Part shown: piece after piece, positions 6,276 to 12,472 of the stretch
Layout of the letters: every line of letters begins with the position of its first letter
How positions within the stretch are numbered: position 1 is the first letter of the stretch
Source of the DNA: Candidatus Pelagibacterales bacterium
GTDB taxonomy: Bacteria; Pseudomonadota; Alphaproteobacteria; Pelagibacterales; AG-422-B15
DNA: 38,536 nt
Direction: 5' to 3'
NCBI GenBank assembly: GCA_016777745.1
Contig: JADHQX010000001.1
Coordinates: 1-38,536, forward strand
Position numbers and translations under genes: made by a program
The notes under the pieces: model-generated
Told to the model about the DNA's origin: nothing
Databases searched by the model: none
What the model saw: the letters and a program-made list of their open reading frames with translations, nothing else

Positions 6276-6403
6276 TATTTACGATTCTTTTTTGATTTCT
6301 TTTTCTTCTTAATATTTTTTAAGAAAGCCATTGGCATCTTTTGTTTTCCTTTTTTAGAGGGTCTTCCTTTCTTTTTGCCGTAAGTACCTTTTCCTGCTGG
6401 CAT
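6275..6403 (-). CDS. Lys-rich small protein (42 aa)
   Basis: ATG at 6403, TAG at 6275-6277. It begins MPAGKGTYGKKKGRPSKKGK, an opening I recall from short phage proteins (MPAGKGTYGxxxGRPxKK), and ends with a Lys-rich tail. An AAAGGAG ribosome site precedes the ATG. First of three overlapping basic mini-genes; probably nucleic-acid binding by charge, otherwise unknown. Confidence 0.6.
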   Translation of the reverse strand: MPAGKGTYGKKKGRPSKKGKQKMPMAFLKNIKKKKKSKKNRK

Positions 6404-6426
6404 GTATGAACTCCTTTTATAAATCG

Positions 6427-6606
6427 CTATGCCATTTGAATGGCTGGAAGTCTATCTTCCGGTTCTACTAATACGCTAAGGTTTCCACAAACTACTTGTT
6501 GATTTCTCTCAACACATTTGCCACATTTAGACCCCACTTTATGAATAAGAAAGGGGTCTTTTTCTAAGTCTTTACTCGATATATTATTGCAAATACATAC
6601 ATACAT
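6427..6606 (-). CDS. bfd: BFD-like [2Fe-2S] ferredoxin (59 aa)
   Basis: The N-terminus MYVCICNNISSKDLEKD and the later SKCGKCVERN place four cysteines in the C-x-C-x(21)-C-x2-C order of bacterioferritin-associated ferredoxin domains (Cys4, Cys6, Cys28, Cys31). The length is close to E. coli Bfd (64 aa), though the spacing between cysteine pairs is shorter than the usual 31-32 residues. In bacteria Bfd reduces bacterioferritin to release iron; the same domain also occurs in assimilatory and NifU-type proteins. The ATG has AGAGG just upstream, so it is read from transcripts passing through the structured RNA. About 1 kb upstream lies a phage IscU, so an Fe-S role is consistent. The gene ends just upstream of the basic mini-genes. 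Confidence 0.65.
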   Translation of the reverse strand: MYVCICNNISSKDLEKDPFLIHKVGSKCGKCVERNQQVVCGNLSVLVEPEDRLPAIQMA

Positions 6607-6617
6607 AAAGACCTCTA

Positions 6618-7122
6618 TAATAGGTGGGGGCGCGTTACGCTTTAAGGCTGATTGCTCACCCCCAGGTGTTCGATGAGGTGTAGTGCTTCTTCGGGGAAGT
6701 CTTAACTACTCCACGACAGTTTGCCTCATCTCAGAAATAGTGGCCTTTTATCAAGGAAAAAAGCCATAAAACCTGCAACCGGATTAGATCCTTTTGATTA
6801 ACGTGGCTTGCTTACACGGAGATGGTCTACGAGTTCTCTTCTCGGTAGGTCTTTTTGTTTTAACGTCGTCTCCCGCCTAAGGTTCGACGTGCCCATAGGA
6901 ATCGGTACCAGTTTATGGGGCAACGGGGTCATTAGCTCCCCAAGGGCAGTTTATATCCGCATCGGACTGCCTTCCGAAGAGTCACTTATCGTAGCAACTA
7001 TACCGTCTAACTAGGAGGAAGTTAGAATCCTCCACTCATTTACGCCTGAGGGGTGTGGGCGATACTCCAAATAACTAGGGGGTATCTCTAGTGGATTTTT
7101 AAAGAGCTTCCTCTCTTTTATG
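6618..7122 (-). ncRNA. Candidate large structured non-coding RNA (about 500 nt)
   Basis: This stretch has no supportable ORF on either strand and lies directly downstream of the promoter at 7129-7157. In minus-strand order the visible helices are: a 5' hairpin (7118-7113 with 7106-7101); a three-way junction closed by 7094-7090 with 7036-7032, containing 7086-7082/7065-7061 and 7060-7058/7046-7044; an H-type pseudoknot (7033-7028 with 7019-7014, and 7026-7020 with 7012-7006); 6971-6966/6950-6945; 6890-6885/6868-6863; a nested stem 6730-6724/6678-6672 enclosing 6709-6705/6684-6680 and 6699-6696/6692-6689; and a closing stem 6664-6659/6630-6625. I cannot match it to a named family. Size and complexity recall GOLLD or ROOL RNAs of phages. 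It may be free-standing or a long leader for the BFD-like gene. Confidence 0.6.
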
Positions 7123-7128
7123 AATACA

Positions 7129-7157
7129 ATTATAACGGTAAATAAGTTAAGTGTCAA
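7129..7157 (-). promoter_or_regulatory. Sigma-70-type promoter for the structured RNA
   Basis: Minus strand: TTGACA (7152-7157), 17-bp spacer, TATAAT (7129-7134). AAATAGTTC precedes the -35. Predicted start about 7122, at the 5' edge of the structured region. There is no terminator before the BFD-like gene, so it may also drive the genes from 6606 leftward to 479. Confidence 0.85.
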
Positions 7158-7170
7158 GAACTATTTTTTA

Positions 7171-7356
7171 TTAACTGTCGAAAAAATCATCATAATTTGG
7201 GTAAGGTATCTCAAACTCAAACATTTCTCCAATATCATTTGTTACGGTGTAAGTAAAGGTAGTAGTATCAAAACTGTCGTTTACTACTACAGAGATCGCT
7301 CTTTGTTTAGCTTTCTTATACTTCGCAAAATCAATAATATTAGAAGTAGTCTTCAT
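7171..7356 (-). CDS. Hypothetical protein (61 aa)
   Basis: The ATG at 7356 (MKTTSNIIDFAKYKKAKQRA) is chosen over a TTG at 7365; GGGA lies just upstream. The basic N-terminal helix is followed by a beta-rich, acidic C-terminus (EMFEFEIPYPNYDDFF). No family recognised. It is last in the unit led by the promoter at 8552 and overlaps the previous gene by 17 nt. Confidence 0.5.
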   Translation of the reverse strand: MKTTSNIIDFAKYKKAKQRAISVVVNDSFDTTTFTYTVTNDIGEMFEFEIPYPNYDDFFDS

Positions 7357-7597
7357 CAGTCCCAAATCCTGCGGAGGCTAGTGCGTCTCCGTCCCAATCA
7401 AATAAATCATTGTCTCCATCATTGTAACCTTCTTCAATACGAATTTCGTTTACAATAACTTGTTGAACTAACTCCCACGCATAATCTGCGCTAATTGAAA
7501 GCTGAACAGAAATCTCTGCCGCCACCTCTTCAGGTTCTTCGTCCCACATTGCTAAAACAATGCTTTCTGCTTCCTGATACAACCTATCCATCATCAT
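7340..7597 (-). CDS. Hypothetical acidic protein (85 aa)
   Basis: The start (three consecutive ATG codons) overlaps the stop of the IscU gene, so translation is probably coupled. The protein is acidic and helical in its N-terminal two thirds (EPEEVAAEISVQLSISADYA), and ends in an Asp/Gly-rich tail (NDGDNDLFDWDGDALAS) that resembles a metal-binding loop but lacks full EF-hand spacing. No family recognised. Adjacency suggests a link to IscU, but nothing in the sequence proves it. Confidence 0.55.
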   Translation of the reverse strand: MMMDRLYQEAESIVLAMWDEEPEEVAAEISVQLSISADYAWELVQQVIVNEIRIEEGYNDGDNDLFDWDGDALASAGFGTDEDYF

Positions 7598-7971
7598 ACT
7601 TGTTTCTCTTTGTAATCCTTTATCGCAGCTTTTATAGCATCTTCTGCTAGTACGCTACAATGAATCTTAACAGGTGGAAGTGCAAGTTCATTAGCTAAGT
7701 CCGTATTTTTTATATTACCAGCCTCTTCTAAGCTCTTGCCTTTTACCCACTCACTTAACAGTGAGCTGGAAGCAATAGCGCTTCCACACCCATAAGTTTT
7801 AAATTTAGCATCTGAGATAATATTATCTTTTACGTCTATCTGTAGAACCATTACGTCACCGCACGAAGGCGCACCCACTAAACCTGTACCAACAGTCTGG
7901 GAATCTTTGTCTAGTTTTCCCACATTCCGTGGGTTTTCATAATGATCCATAACCTGTTCGCTGTATGCCAC
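7594..7971 (-). CDS. iscU: IscU-type iron-sulfur cluster scaffold (125 aa)
   Basis: Full-length IscU: MAYSEQVMDHYENPRNVGKL at the N-terminus, then the three ligand cysteines in GAPSCGDV, YGCGSAIASSS and KIHCSVLAEDA, with the conserved Asp two residues after the first Cys. The length matches bacterial IscU (about 128 aa). The usual chaperone-binding LPPVK motif is intact (ALPPVKIHC), so it should dock with host HscA, and cluster assembly presumably relies on host IscS. GTG start with a strong AAGGAGAGG site. No phage IscS or HscA is present in the window. Probably boosts Fe-S supply for phage or hijacked host enzymes; the target is unknown. Confidence 0.92.
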   Translation of the reverse strand: MAYSEQVMDHYENPRNVGKLDKDSQTVGTGLVGAPSCGDVMVLQIDVKDNIISDAKFKTYGCGSAIASSSLLSEWVKGKSLEEAGNIKNTDLANELALPPVKIHCSVLAEDAIKAAIKDYKEKQV

Positions 7972-8250
7972 TTAGTCCTCTCCTTCTCGAAGGTTTAACT
8001 CTTTCAAGTATTCTCCTCCCTCTACGGTGGTTTCATGTGCTCTTTCCCACCTTTTAATATTTTCTCGTATTCCATAGCACATTACAGAGCTAACATTACG
8101 AAAAGCAAAATCATCCAACTCTTTCATTTCCTCTCTACTGAGCTGTGCTAACTTTTTATCGTAGTTCAGCTCAATAAATTCAAGGCACACCATAACAAGT
8201 CTATCTTGTATATGTCTTTCCTTGGCTCTAAATAGCGGTGTATGAATCAC
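7972..8250 (-). CDS. Hypothetical protein (92 aa)
   Basis: GTG start at 8250 overlapping the upstream stop (GTGA). The product is helical and charged (DDFAFRNVSSVMCYGIRENI), with no membrane segment or signal. No family recognised. It sits directly upstream of iscU, whose ribosome site lies in its last codons, so the two are probably expressed together. Confidence 0.55.
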   Translation of the reverse strand: MIHTPLFRAKERHIQDRLVMVCLEFIELNYDKKLAQLSREEMKELDDFAFRNVSSVMCYGIRENIKRWERAHETTVEGGEYLKELNLREGED

Positions 8251-8528
8251 TTACCAATATCCTTAATGTTATCTTTACCAATTACCATGTAACCACCTTT
8301 ATTATAGGCGATTGCTACAGTATAATTCTTACTTTCCTCTCGCTTGTACGAAACATCCGCTGGTGGCTTATACTTCATCATAGGAGCAGAAGGATAGTAT
8401 TTATCCTCCCTCATATTCTTAAACAAAGGGCCAGAAGCGGGGCGAAACACTGGTTCGGTCTTCCGAGTCTTTTTCACACTACGCTTCCTACCCGAGTAAG
8501 AATAGTCAATACTTCCTGAAATTATCAT
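8247..8528 (-). CDS. Hypothetical basic protein (93 aa)
   Basis: First gene after the promoter at 8552-8580; ATG at 8528. The N-terminal half is rich in Lys, Arg, Tyr and Ser (DYSYSGRKRSVKKTRKTEPV), probably flexible. The C-terminal half looks like a small alpha/beta fold (NYTVAIAYNKGGYMVIGKDN). No family recognised. It leads the unit that contains iscU. Confidence 0.55.
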   Translation of the reverse strand: MIISGSIDYSYSGRKRSVKKTRKTEPVFRPASGPLFKNMREDKYYPSAPMMKYKPPADVSYKREESKNYTVAIAYNKGGYMVIGKDNIKDIGK

Positions 8529-8551
8529 AGTTTTCCCTCTTTTAAAATATA

Positions 8552-8580
8552 ATTATACTGGCAAAGAGGATTCTTGTCAA
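8552..8580 (-). promoter_or_regulatory. Sigma-70-type promoter for the iscU unit
   Basis: Minus strand: TTGACA (8575-8580), 17-bp spacer, TATAAT (8552-8557), with the AATAATTC extension. Start predicted near 8545, 17 nt before the ATG at 8528. Serves 8528-7171, including iscU. Confidence 0.85.
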
Positions 8581-8819
8581 GAATTATTTTCCCGATGTAG
8601 TGCTTTTAACACTTCAATCCACTGTTCTTCTGTAACTCCTGCGTGATGTCCTGAAGCAACCACCTTTTTCCATACTGGAAGTTCGCCCGACGGGGCTGTA
8701 TTCACATACCCGTCAGACGTTATCTTGAGTTCCTCTCCTTCACGCCCACGTTCTTCGTTACCGTCTGCATTCAGTTCGGTTAACGCCTGCTGAAGTAGTC
8801 TATAGTTCGGATTCGACAT
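8577..8819 (-). CDS. Hypothetical protein (80 aa)
   Basis: The ATG at 8819 (MSNPNYRLLQQALTELNADG) is preferred to a TTG two codons upstream. A helical start, a Glu/Gly-rich middle and a C-terminal helix (GVTEEQWIEVLKALHREN) are visible. No family recognised. It overlaps the upstream gene by 20 nt, and its end overlaps the -35 box of the next promoter. Confidence 0.55.
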   Translation of the reverse strand: MSNPNYRLLQQALTELNADGNEERGREGEELKITSDGYVNTAPSGELPVWKKVVASGHHAGVTEEQWIEVLKALHRENNS

Positions 8820-9096
8820 GCGCAATCACCATATCAAAAGCTTCTTGTAAGTCATAAAGCTCTTCTTCTGCGGAAGGGTCAGTACCCTCAGCGCAAACTG
8901 CTTCTAGTTTTATAGCGACCATTGTTCGCCGTTCAAACAACTCATCTGTAAATTCATCATTTACAGACATTTCACAAGCCTTGAAAAACTTACGCAGCTT
9001 ATGTCGTACATCAGCATCATTCTTACTGTCAAAGTCAAAAGAGATAGATTCATCATTATGATCTCGGTCTCTCATGCTAAAATTAAAGTTTCTCAT
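8800..9096 (-). CDS. Hypothetical acidic protein (98 aa)
   Basis: ATG at 9096 overlapping the upstream stop. Mostly helical and acidic (ADVRHKLRKFFKACEMSVND, then a long C-terminal helix rich in Glu). No domain recognised. Second gene of the short unit started by the promoter at 9333-9361. Confidence 0.55.
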   Translation of the reverse strand: MRNFNFSMRDRDHNDESISFDFDSKNDADVRHKLRKFFKACEMSVNDEFTDELFERRTMVAIKLEAVCAEGTDPSAEEELYDLQEAFDMVIAHVESEL

Positions 9097-9296
9097 AGCG
9101 CTACTCCTCGTTTTGCTAGTTCGTTTCGTGCCTTCGCACGGGTTTTACGCTCACCTGAACGCAGGTCAGCATCTGGTTTCGTACACAGTTCCACAAGTTC
9201 AGAGGTTTTCACGCCTGCCATTGGGAATACGCGCACAGTTTTGATTTTAGTCTTTCTATCAAATACAACTTCATTAGGCTTGAATTTTACTGACAT
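9093..9296 (-). CDS. Hypothetical basic protein (67 aa)
   Basis: The ATG at 9296 (MSVKFKPNEVVFDRKTKIKT) has AAAGGAAA upstream and fits the promoter start near 9326; a longer in-frame ATG at 9332 lies upstream of that start. A basic beta-rich N-terminus is followed by a helical, Lys/Arg-rich C-terminus (GERKTRAKARNELAKRGVAL). No family recognised. Confidence 0.55.
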   Translation of the reverse strand: MSVKFKPNEVVFDRKTKIKTVRVFPMAGVKTSELVELCTKPDADLRSGERKTRAKARNELAKRGVAL

Positions 9297-9332
9297 TTTA
9301 TATTTTTCCTTTGTTTCTTTTAAGATGTGCAT

Positions 9333-9361
9333 ATTATATGGGCTAAAGCTTGTTGTGTCAA
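9333..9361 (-). promoter_or_regulatory. Sigma-70-type promoter, leftward
   Basis: Minus strand: TTGACA (9356-9361), 17-bp spacer, TATAAT (9333-9338), then AT. The -35 is preceded by TTA rather than TTC. Predicted start about 9326; serves the three small genes 9296-8577. Confidence 0.8.
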
Positions 9362-9366
9362 TAACT

Positions 9367-9588
9367 TTATACCTGTTTATCTGCCTGTATCTCTAACTCT
9401 ATTAAGAGTTCCGCATAGTGAATAACTTTTCGCAAGTCATCAATTCCACCTTTGTCACGCCAACGAGTAATATACTTCACTATACAACCTTCAGAGAAAG
9501 TAAGGCCGTTTCTCTCAGCATATTCTGTAGGTTGAATAGCATACTTCTTGTAGTGGTCTCCACCAACTTGTTTCTCCCACGCACTCAT
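9367..9588 (-). CDS. DUF3310-family protein (73 aa)
   Basis: Begins MSAWEKQVGGDHYKKYAIQP, the signature opening of the DUF3310 phage family (GGDHYK), followed by GLTFSEGCIVKYITRWRDKG and a C-terminal helix. The family is common in phages and is sometimes labelled SaV-like or nucleotide-kinase-like; its real function is not established. The ATG at 9588 overlaps the upstream TGA (ATGA) and has AAGGAG upstream. It closes the lysis operon. Confidence 0.8.
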   Translation of the reverse strand: MSAWEKQVGGDHYKKYAIQPTEYAERNGLTFSEGCIVKYITRWRDKGGIDDLRKVIHYAELLIELEIQADKQV

Positions 9589-9758
9589 ACATTCCACTCC
9601 TTTTGTTCTTCAATAGCCATTTGACACATTTGTATGTAATCTTTATCAGCTTCATCTAATACAGACCAAAACTTACTTACTTCTAGGGTAAGATCATAGG
9701 CCGCTTCTTCATTCTCCAGGTGTTGATTGCTTTCCATCATTTCCTGGAGTTTGTCCAT
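9585..9758 (-). CDS. Hypothetical helical protein (57 aa)
   Basis: The C-terminal part (LDEADKDYIQMCQMAIEEQK) is helical and acidic and recalls short phage proteins with a DYIQxCxxAIE motif. The start is uncertain: in-frame ATGs at 9788, 9758 and 9737 all lie inside the lipoprotein gene. 9758 is a compromise; 9737 has the best-spaced AGGA. Its TGA overlaps the DUF3310 start. Confidence 0.5.
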   Translation of the reverse strand: MDKLQEMMESNQHLENEEAAYDLTLEVSKFWSVLDEADKDYIQMCQMAIEEQKEWNV

Positions 9759-10158
9759 TCTGTGATTGATCTTCTGTTTCAGTCTCATAAGTAGTGGCCT
9801 TTTTATAGTATAGAATAATTTCTTTTGTTTCTTTAAAGTATCTGCGCAACTCTTGTAAATTTTCGGACATCTTCTCGTACCCGTCTGGCGTCAGAGCAAA
9901 TACTACAAATTGTCCATCAAGCATCTTTTCAATCTCCGCCCGTTTCTCCTGATAGTTTTCTTCAGTTATTACCCAGAAGTTAACATCGAGCATGTCTATT
10001 TCACGAGGTAGAGGCGGCTGATAGATACGAATAGGAACTGTTTCTATTTTAGTTACTACGACAGGTTCCGGTATTACATAAGGTGCTGGCATATCCTTAC
10101 CGCCAAACCAAGAACACCCACTAATAAGTAGTAATGATGATATACTAATCGTTCGCAT
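9709..10158 (-). CDS. Lipoprotein, outer-membrane spanin candidate (149 aa)
   Basis: A short signal sequence ends in a lipobox (LLLISGC), so Cys about residue 15 should be lipidated. A Pro/Val-rich extended segment follows (PYVIPEPVVVTKIETVPIRI), then a globular part containing DMLDVNFWVITEENY and FVVFALTPDGYEKM, and a polar Gln/Gly tail. The ATG at 10158 has a strong AAGGAGG site and lies inside the end of the membrane coiled-coil gene upstream. The order of lysozyme, inner coiled-coil protein and lipoprotein is a classic lysis cassette, so an o-spanin role is inferred. It is larger than Rz1-type proteins. Confidence 0.65.
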   Translation of the reverse strand: MRTISISSLLLISGCSWFGGKDMPAPYVIPEPVVVTKIETVPIRIYQPPLPREIDMLDVNFWVITEENYQEKRAEIEKMLDGQFVVFALTPDGYEKMSENLQELRRYFKETKEIILYYKKATTYETETEDQSQNGQTPGNDGKQSTPGE

Positions 10159-10564
10159 TTTCAACCTCCTTCGACTCTTCTTCTATTGTTCTAAAGATAC
10201 TAGCGGTGGCTTTATTTACTCTTGTTTCAATTAAGCCAGGCTTTGCTCTTGCAAGGCGAGTAAGATTATGGTCTTTAAATACTTTCATAAAATTAGACTT
10301 CTCCGCTTGAAGAGAGGCTGTTACAGCAGTAAGTTCAGTTACCTGAGCCTGCTGTTCCTGTCTTCGAGCCTCTAGTTCCGCGACCTTCGTCGCATTGTTT
10401 TCGGCCGCTGCCTGTAATACATTGTTGTTCTCTTTAAGAGTACGATTATTAGCCTCTAACTGAATGACCGCATTCTCTAACTTTGCAACAGTGACTTGGT
10501 GATACGCATATGCACCGCCAGCAGCTCCGACTACACCTAGAACAAGTATGAGTTTAAGATACAT
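10145..10564 (-). CDS. Inner-membrane spanin candidate (139 aa)
   Basis: One N-terminal membrane helix (KLILVLGVVGAAGGAYAY) leads into a long Glu/Gln/Ala-rich coiled coil (about residues 28-98) and a C-terminal segment, LTRLARAKPGLIETRVNKAT, that I associate with phage i-spanin-like proteins. N-in topology with a periplasmic rod fits the Rz role of bridging to the outer-membrane lipoprotein encoded next. Its ATG overlaps the lysozyme end by 11 nt. Confidence 0.7.
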   Translation of the reverse strand: MYLKLILVLGVVGAAGGAYAYHQVTVAKLENAVIQLEANNRTLKENNNVLQAAAENNATKVAELEARRQEQQAQVTELTAVTASLQAEKSNFMKVFKDHNLTRLARAKPGLIETRVNKATASIFRTIEEESKEVENAND

Positions 10565-11000
10565 TTTCTAGTCGTACCATGAGGCGTTCCGCACGATTCG
10601 TCACTTGCTTATGCCAGCGCGAGTCTCGTCCTTCGACGGCAGCCTTCGGCCAATCGCCTTCTTCTAGTGCAGCACAGAAGTTCTTAAACTTTGACAAACG
10701 AGGACGCCCCATATTGAACATCATGTTTACCACAATTTCTTGAACTTCTCCAGGAAAGTCATGCCATTTGGGGCCAAAAAGAACTTCGCACTCGTCAATA
10801 GATGTGTCCAGATCTTTCTCAAACGCTTCCCAAACTCGCTCCTCTGATACCGACGTACCCAAGGGCGAACCAAATTCCGAATCGCTCTCAATAACAAGAT
10901 GACCAACACCAAAAGTAGCCAAGCCAAGATGGTCATTATAGATTTCATACTTGACACCTTCGTCTTCCTTCAGTTGGTTAAATACTTCTTCTCTGTTCAT
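10554..11000 (-). CDS. T4-type lysozyme (endolysin, 148 aa)
   Basis: Glycoside hydrolase family 24 muramidase. The Glu-Asp-Thr catalytic triad is in place: LKEDEGVKYEIYND (Glu near residue 14, Asp near 23) and LATFGVGHL (Thr near 29). The C-terminal lobe shows NMMFNMGRPRLSKFKNF and the SRWHKQVTNRAERLM helix, as in T4 gpE (164 aa). No signal peptide or SAR helix, so release to the periplasm needs a holin. Spanin candidates follow immediately downstream. The 5' end overlaps the preceding small gene by 23 nt. Confidence 0.9.
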   Translation of the reverse strand: MNREEVFNQLKEDEGVKYEIYNDHLGLATFGVGHLVIESDSEFGSPLGTSVSEERVWEAFEKDLDTSIDECEVLFGPKWHDFPGEVQEIVVNMMFNMGRPRLSKFKNFCAALEEGDWPKAAVEGRDSRWHKQVTNRAERLMVRLENVS

Positions 11001-11208
11001 TTATACTCCATTTTTTAATGCTGGACCTTTCTATGTCTTCCCATTCCTTTGCTTCTACATCATAAGCAATAAGTTTATCTGATTTGAGACTAACATTTAC
11101 TTTAAATATAGTTTTCAAAGTATATGTTTTTGTAATCTCTTTTCCGCTGTTTAAACTTTCGTAAGTGATATTGACATTGCCGTTTCTCAATGCCTCAACA
11201 AGTTTCAC
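10978..11208 (-). CDS. Hypothetical small beta-rich protein (76 aa)
   Basis: The core NVNITYESLNSGKEITKTYT, followed by a variable loop and a YDVEAKEWEDIERSSIKKW segment, has the look of a small SH3-like beta barrel seen in short phage proteins. It resembles the product of 17115-17378 (IITYRSPNSGKTKYNVCTIN), so the two may be paralogues. Function unknown. The ATG overlaps the MazG-like stop (ATGA). Confidence 0.55.
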   Translation of the reverse strand: MKLVEALRNGNVNITYESLNSGKEITKTYTLKTIFKVNVSLKSDKLIAYDVEAKEWEDIERSSIKKWSINEQRRSI

Positions 11209-11537
11209 AAATCTGCTTCCTTTACAAAGATGCCATCAACCATCTTTCCTTTGCGATCTTTAATATCAATCCACGCAGTCTCTAGACAATCCATCATAGA
11301 GTAGTTATTGCGTTCCATAATATTAATAAGCACAACCATAATATCGCCAATATCGTCTTTCATGTCTCTGCCTTTGCACATATTATCTGACAGTTCCCCA
11401 CATTCTTGAATGAGCTTGCAGAACTGGTCTTTATCAGTACTGCCATCAATCAAATTGCGGTCTCTGTGCCAAATTCGTATGCGCTCTTGCATAACATCGC
11501 TGTTTCCTCTTGACTCTCCATTCCAAACATCATTCAT
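11205..11537 (-). CDS. MazG-like nucleotide pyrophosphohydrolase (110 aa)
   Basis: An all-alpha NTP-PPase pattern: KLIQECGELSDNMCKGRDMK (ExxE pair) and DDIGDIMVVLINIMER (the second acidic pair, ExxD-type replaced by DxxD). One domain, much shorter than E. coli MazG. Such enzymes hydrolyse (d)NTPs or ppGpp-like nucleotides, and phage versions are thought to tune nucleotide pools. Its place between thyX and the lysis genes fits a nucleotide-metabolism role. A second, different MazG-like gene lies at 14541-14792. Confidence 0.7.
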   Translation of the reverse strand: MNDVWNGESRGNSDVMQERIRIWHRDRNLIDGSTDKDQFCKLIQECGELSDNMCKGRDMKDDIGDIMVVLINIMERNNYSMMDCLETAWIDIKDRKGKMVDGIFVKEADL

Positions 11538-11659
11538 AAGTAAGGATTTCCTTGATACATTTCAGGGTGTTTGACAAGCATCATACTGCTTTGCCAGTTA
11601 ATATATAACAATCCAGCTAGAATTGCTACAGTTAAAATTGTATTTCTAATACGTTTCAT
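11534..11659 (-). CDS. Small single-helix membrane protein (41 aa)
   Basis: The ATG at 11659 overlaps the ThyX stop (ATGA), and its own TGA overlaps the MazG-like start. MKRIRNTILTVAILAGLLYI gives a basic start and one membrane helix; a short polar tail follows. The longer open frame upstream is inside thyX and is not used. Function unknown. Confidence 0.6.
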   Translation of the reverse strand: MKRIRNTILTVAILAGLLYINWQSSMMLVKHPEMYQGNPYL

Positions 11660-12285
11660 GAGTCTCCCCAGACGTCTCCACCGTTTTGGCAGAGAATCTC
11701 TTTGCAGGCTACTGCAATTTCTGAACACTCTTTTTGAGTGCCGTTTCCGCCTCGTAGATCGCAGAAGTGCATCCACGAGCGTAAAGTTCCTGTCATATAT
11801 AATCGAGTATGAGTGTTACCTTCTGGCAATACTGCTCTCGCTTGTTCTTTTGCAATTCCCATACTTATAGCCCAGTCATATGCTTCAGTGGCTGCTCTAA
11901 TTACATTTCTTTGCTTACTGTGCCACGCAATCTCTAGACCATCATTATCCGCAGGAATACTATTCTGTCGGTTACGTGGGTCTTGTAGTCTCGCTTCTCT
12001 CGTAGAGAAATCCAAAGATTGAGTGGGGTCTGCATAGCGTTGACTAAATTCCTGAAAACTAAAAGAGCGATGCCGCAGAATCTGGCGAGCAATGTCTCTC
12101 GTAGTCTCGATTTCAATGCAAGCGCTAGCCATCTCGAAAGGGCTAAAGTGTGCTTCTTTTTTAAGATACTTCAACAACTTCGGGGCTGTTCTCTCATTGT
12201 TCTGATTTGCTGGATTACTAACCCTCGCACAATAGGCGATGACTTTCATTGCTTCGGGGGTAATCCAAACTAGGTTTACTTTCAT
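11656..12285 (-). CDS. thyX: Flavin-dependent thymidylate synthase ThyX (209 aa)
   Basis: Contains the ThyX signature RHRSFSFQEFSQRY (RHRxxSxxxxSxRY, about residues 75-88) and the later QARAVLPEGNTHTRLYMTGT, with conserved Arg residues for substrate binding. ThyX makes dTMP from dUMP using FAD, NADPH and methylene-tetrahydrofolate, and does not need ThyA-type dihydrofolate recycling. Length is typical. AGAGGAG precedes the ATG. First gene of the unit started by the promoter at 12310-12338. Together with NrdA/B, glutaredoxin and the MazG proteins it supplies DNA precursors. Confidence 0.95.
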   Translation of the reverse strand: MKVNLVWITPEAMKVIAYCARVSNPANQNNERTAPKLLKYLKKEAHFSPFEMASACIEIETTRDIARQILRHRSFSFQEFSQRYADPTQSLDFSTREARLQDPRNRQNSIPADNDGLEIAWHSKQRNVIRAATEAYDWAISMGIAKEQARAVLPEGNTHTRLYMTGTLRSWMHFCDLRGGNGTQKECSEIAVACKEILCQNGGDVWGDS

Positions 12286-12309
12286 ACAATCTCCTCTGAT
12301 TAAGTGTAT

Positions 12310-12338
12310 ATTATACGATGTTAAGGCTTTTATGTCAA
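12310..12338 (-). promoter_or_regulatory. Sigma-70-type promoter for thyX and lysis operon
   Basis: Minus strand: TTGACA (12333-12338), 17-bp spacer, TATAAT (12310-12315), then ATA. AATAATTC precedes the -35. Back-to-back with the promoter at 12377-12405. Confidence 0.9.
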
Positions 12339-12376
12339 GAATTATTTAGCCGATGGTAGTTGAGCAAAAAAGTTTC

Positions 12377-12405
12377 TTGACACAATTTGGTGTAGGTGAT
12401 ATAAT
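12377..12405 (+). promoter_or_regulatory. Sigma-70-type promoter for hsp20
   Basis: TTGACA (12377-12382), 17-bp spacer, TATAAT (12400-12405), then ATA. The -35 is preceded by AGTTTC. Predicted start about 12412, leaving a 5' leader of roughly 105 nt before the ATG. Confidence 0.9.
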
Positions 12406-12472
12406 ATACCCTGAAATTGATACCAGTCTAACTGTGTCTTTTTCAAAATCCGTAAATTAAAACGATTGTTAC

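Noticed and set aside
6808..7014. Plus-strand 68-codon ORF in the structured region
   Set aside because: No ribosome site, low-complexity Arg/Ser composition, on the strand opposite the promoter, and every helix of the RNA model crosses it.
6618..7122. tRNA or tmRNA in the structured region
   Set aside because: A GGTTCGA string is present on the plus strand near 6881, but no cloverleaf, acceptor stem or CCA end could be built; tmRNA ends and tag ORF were not found.
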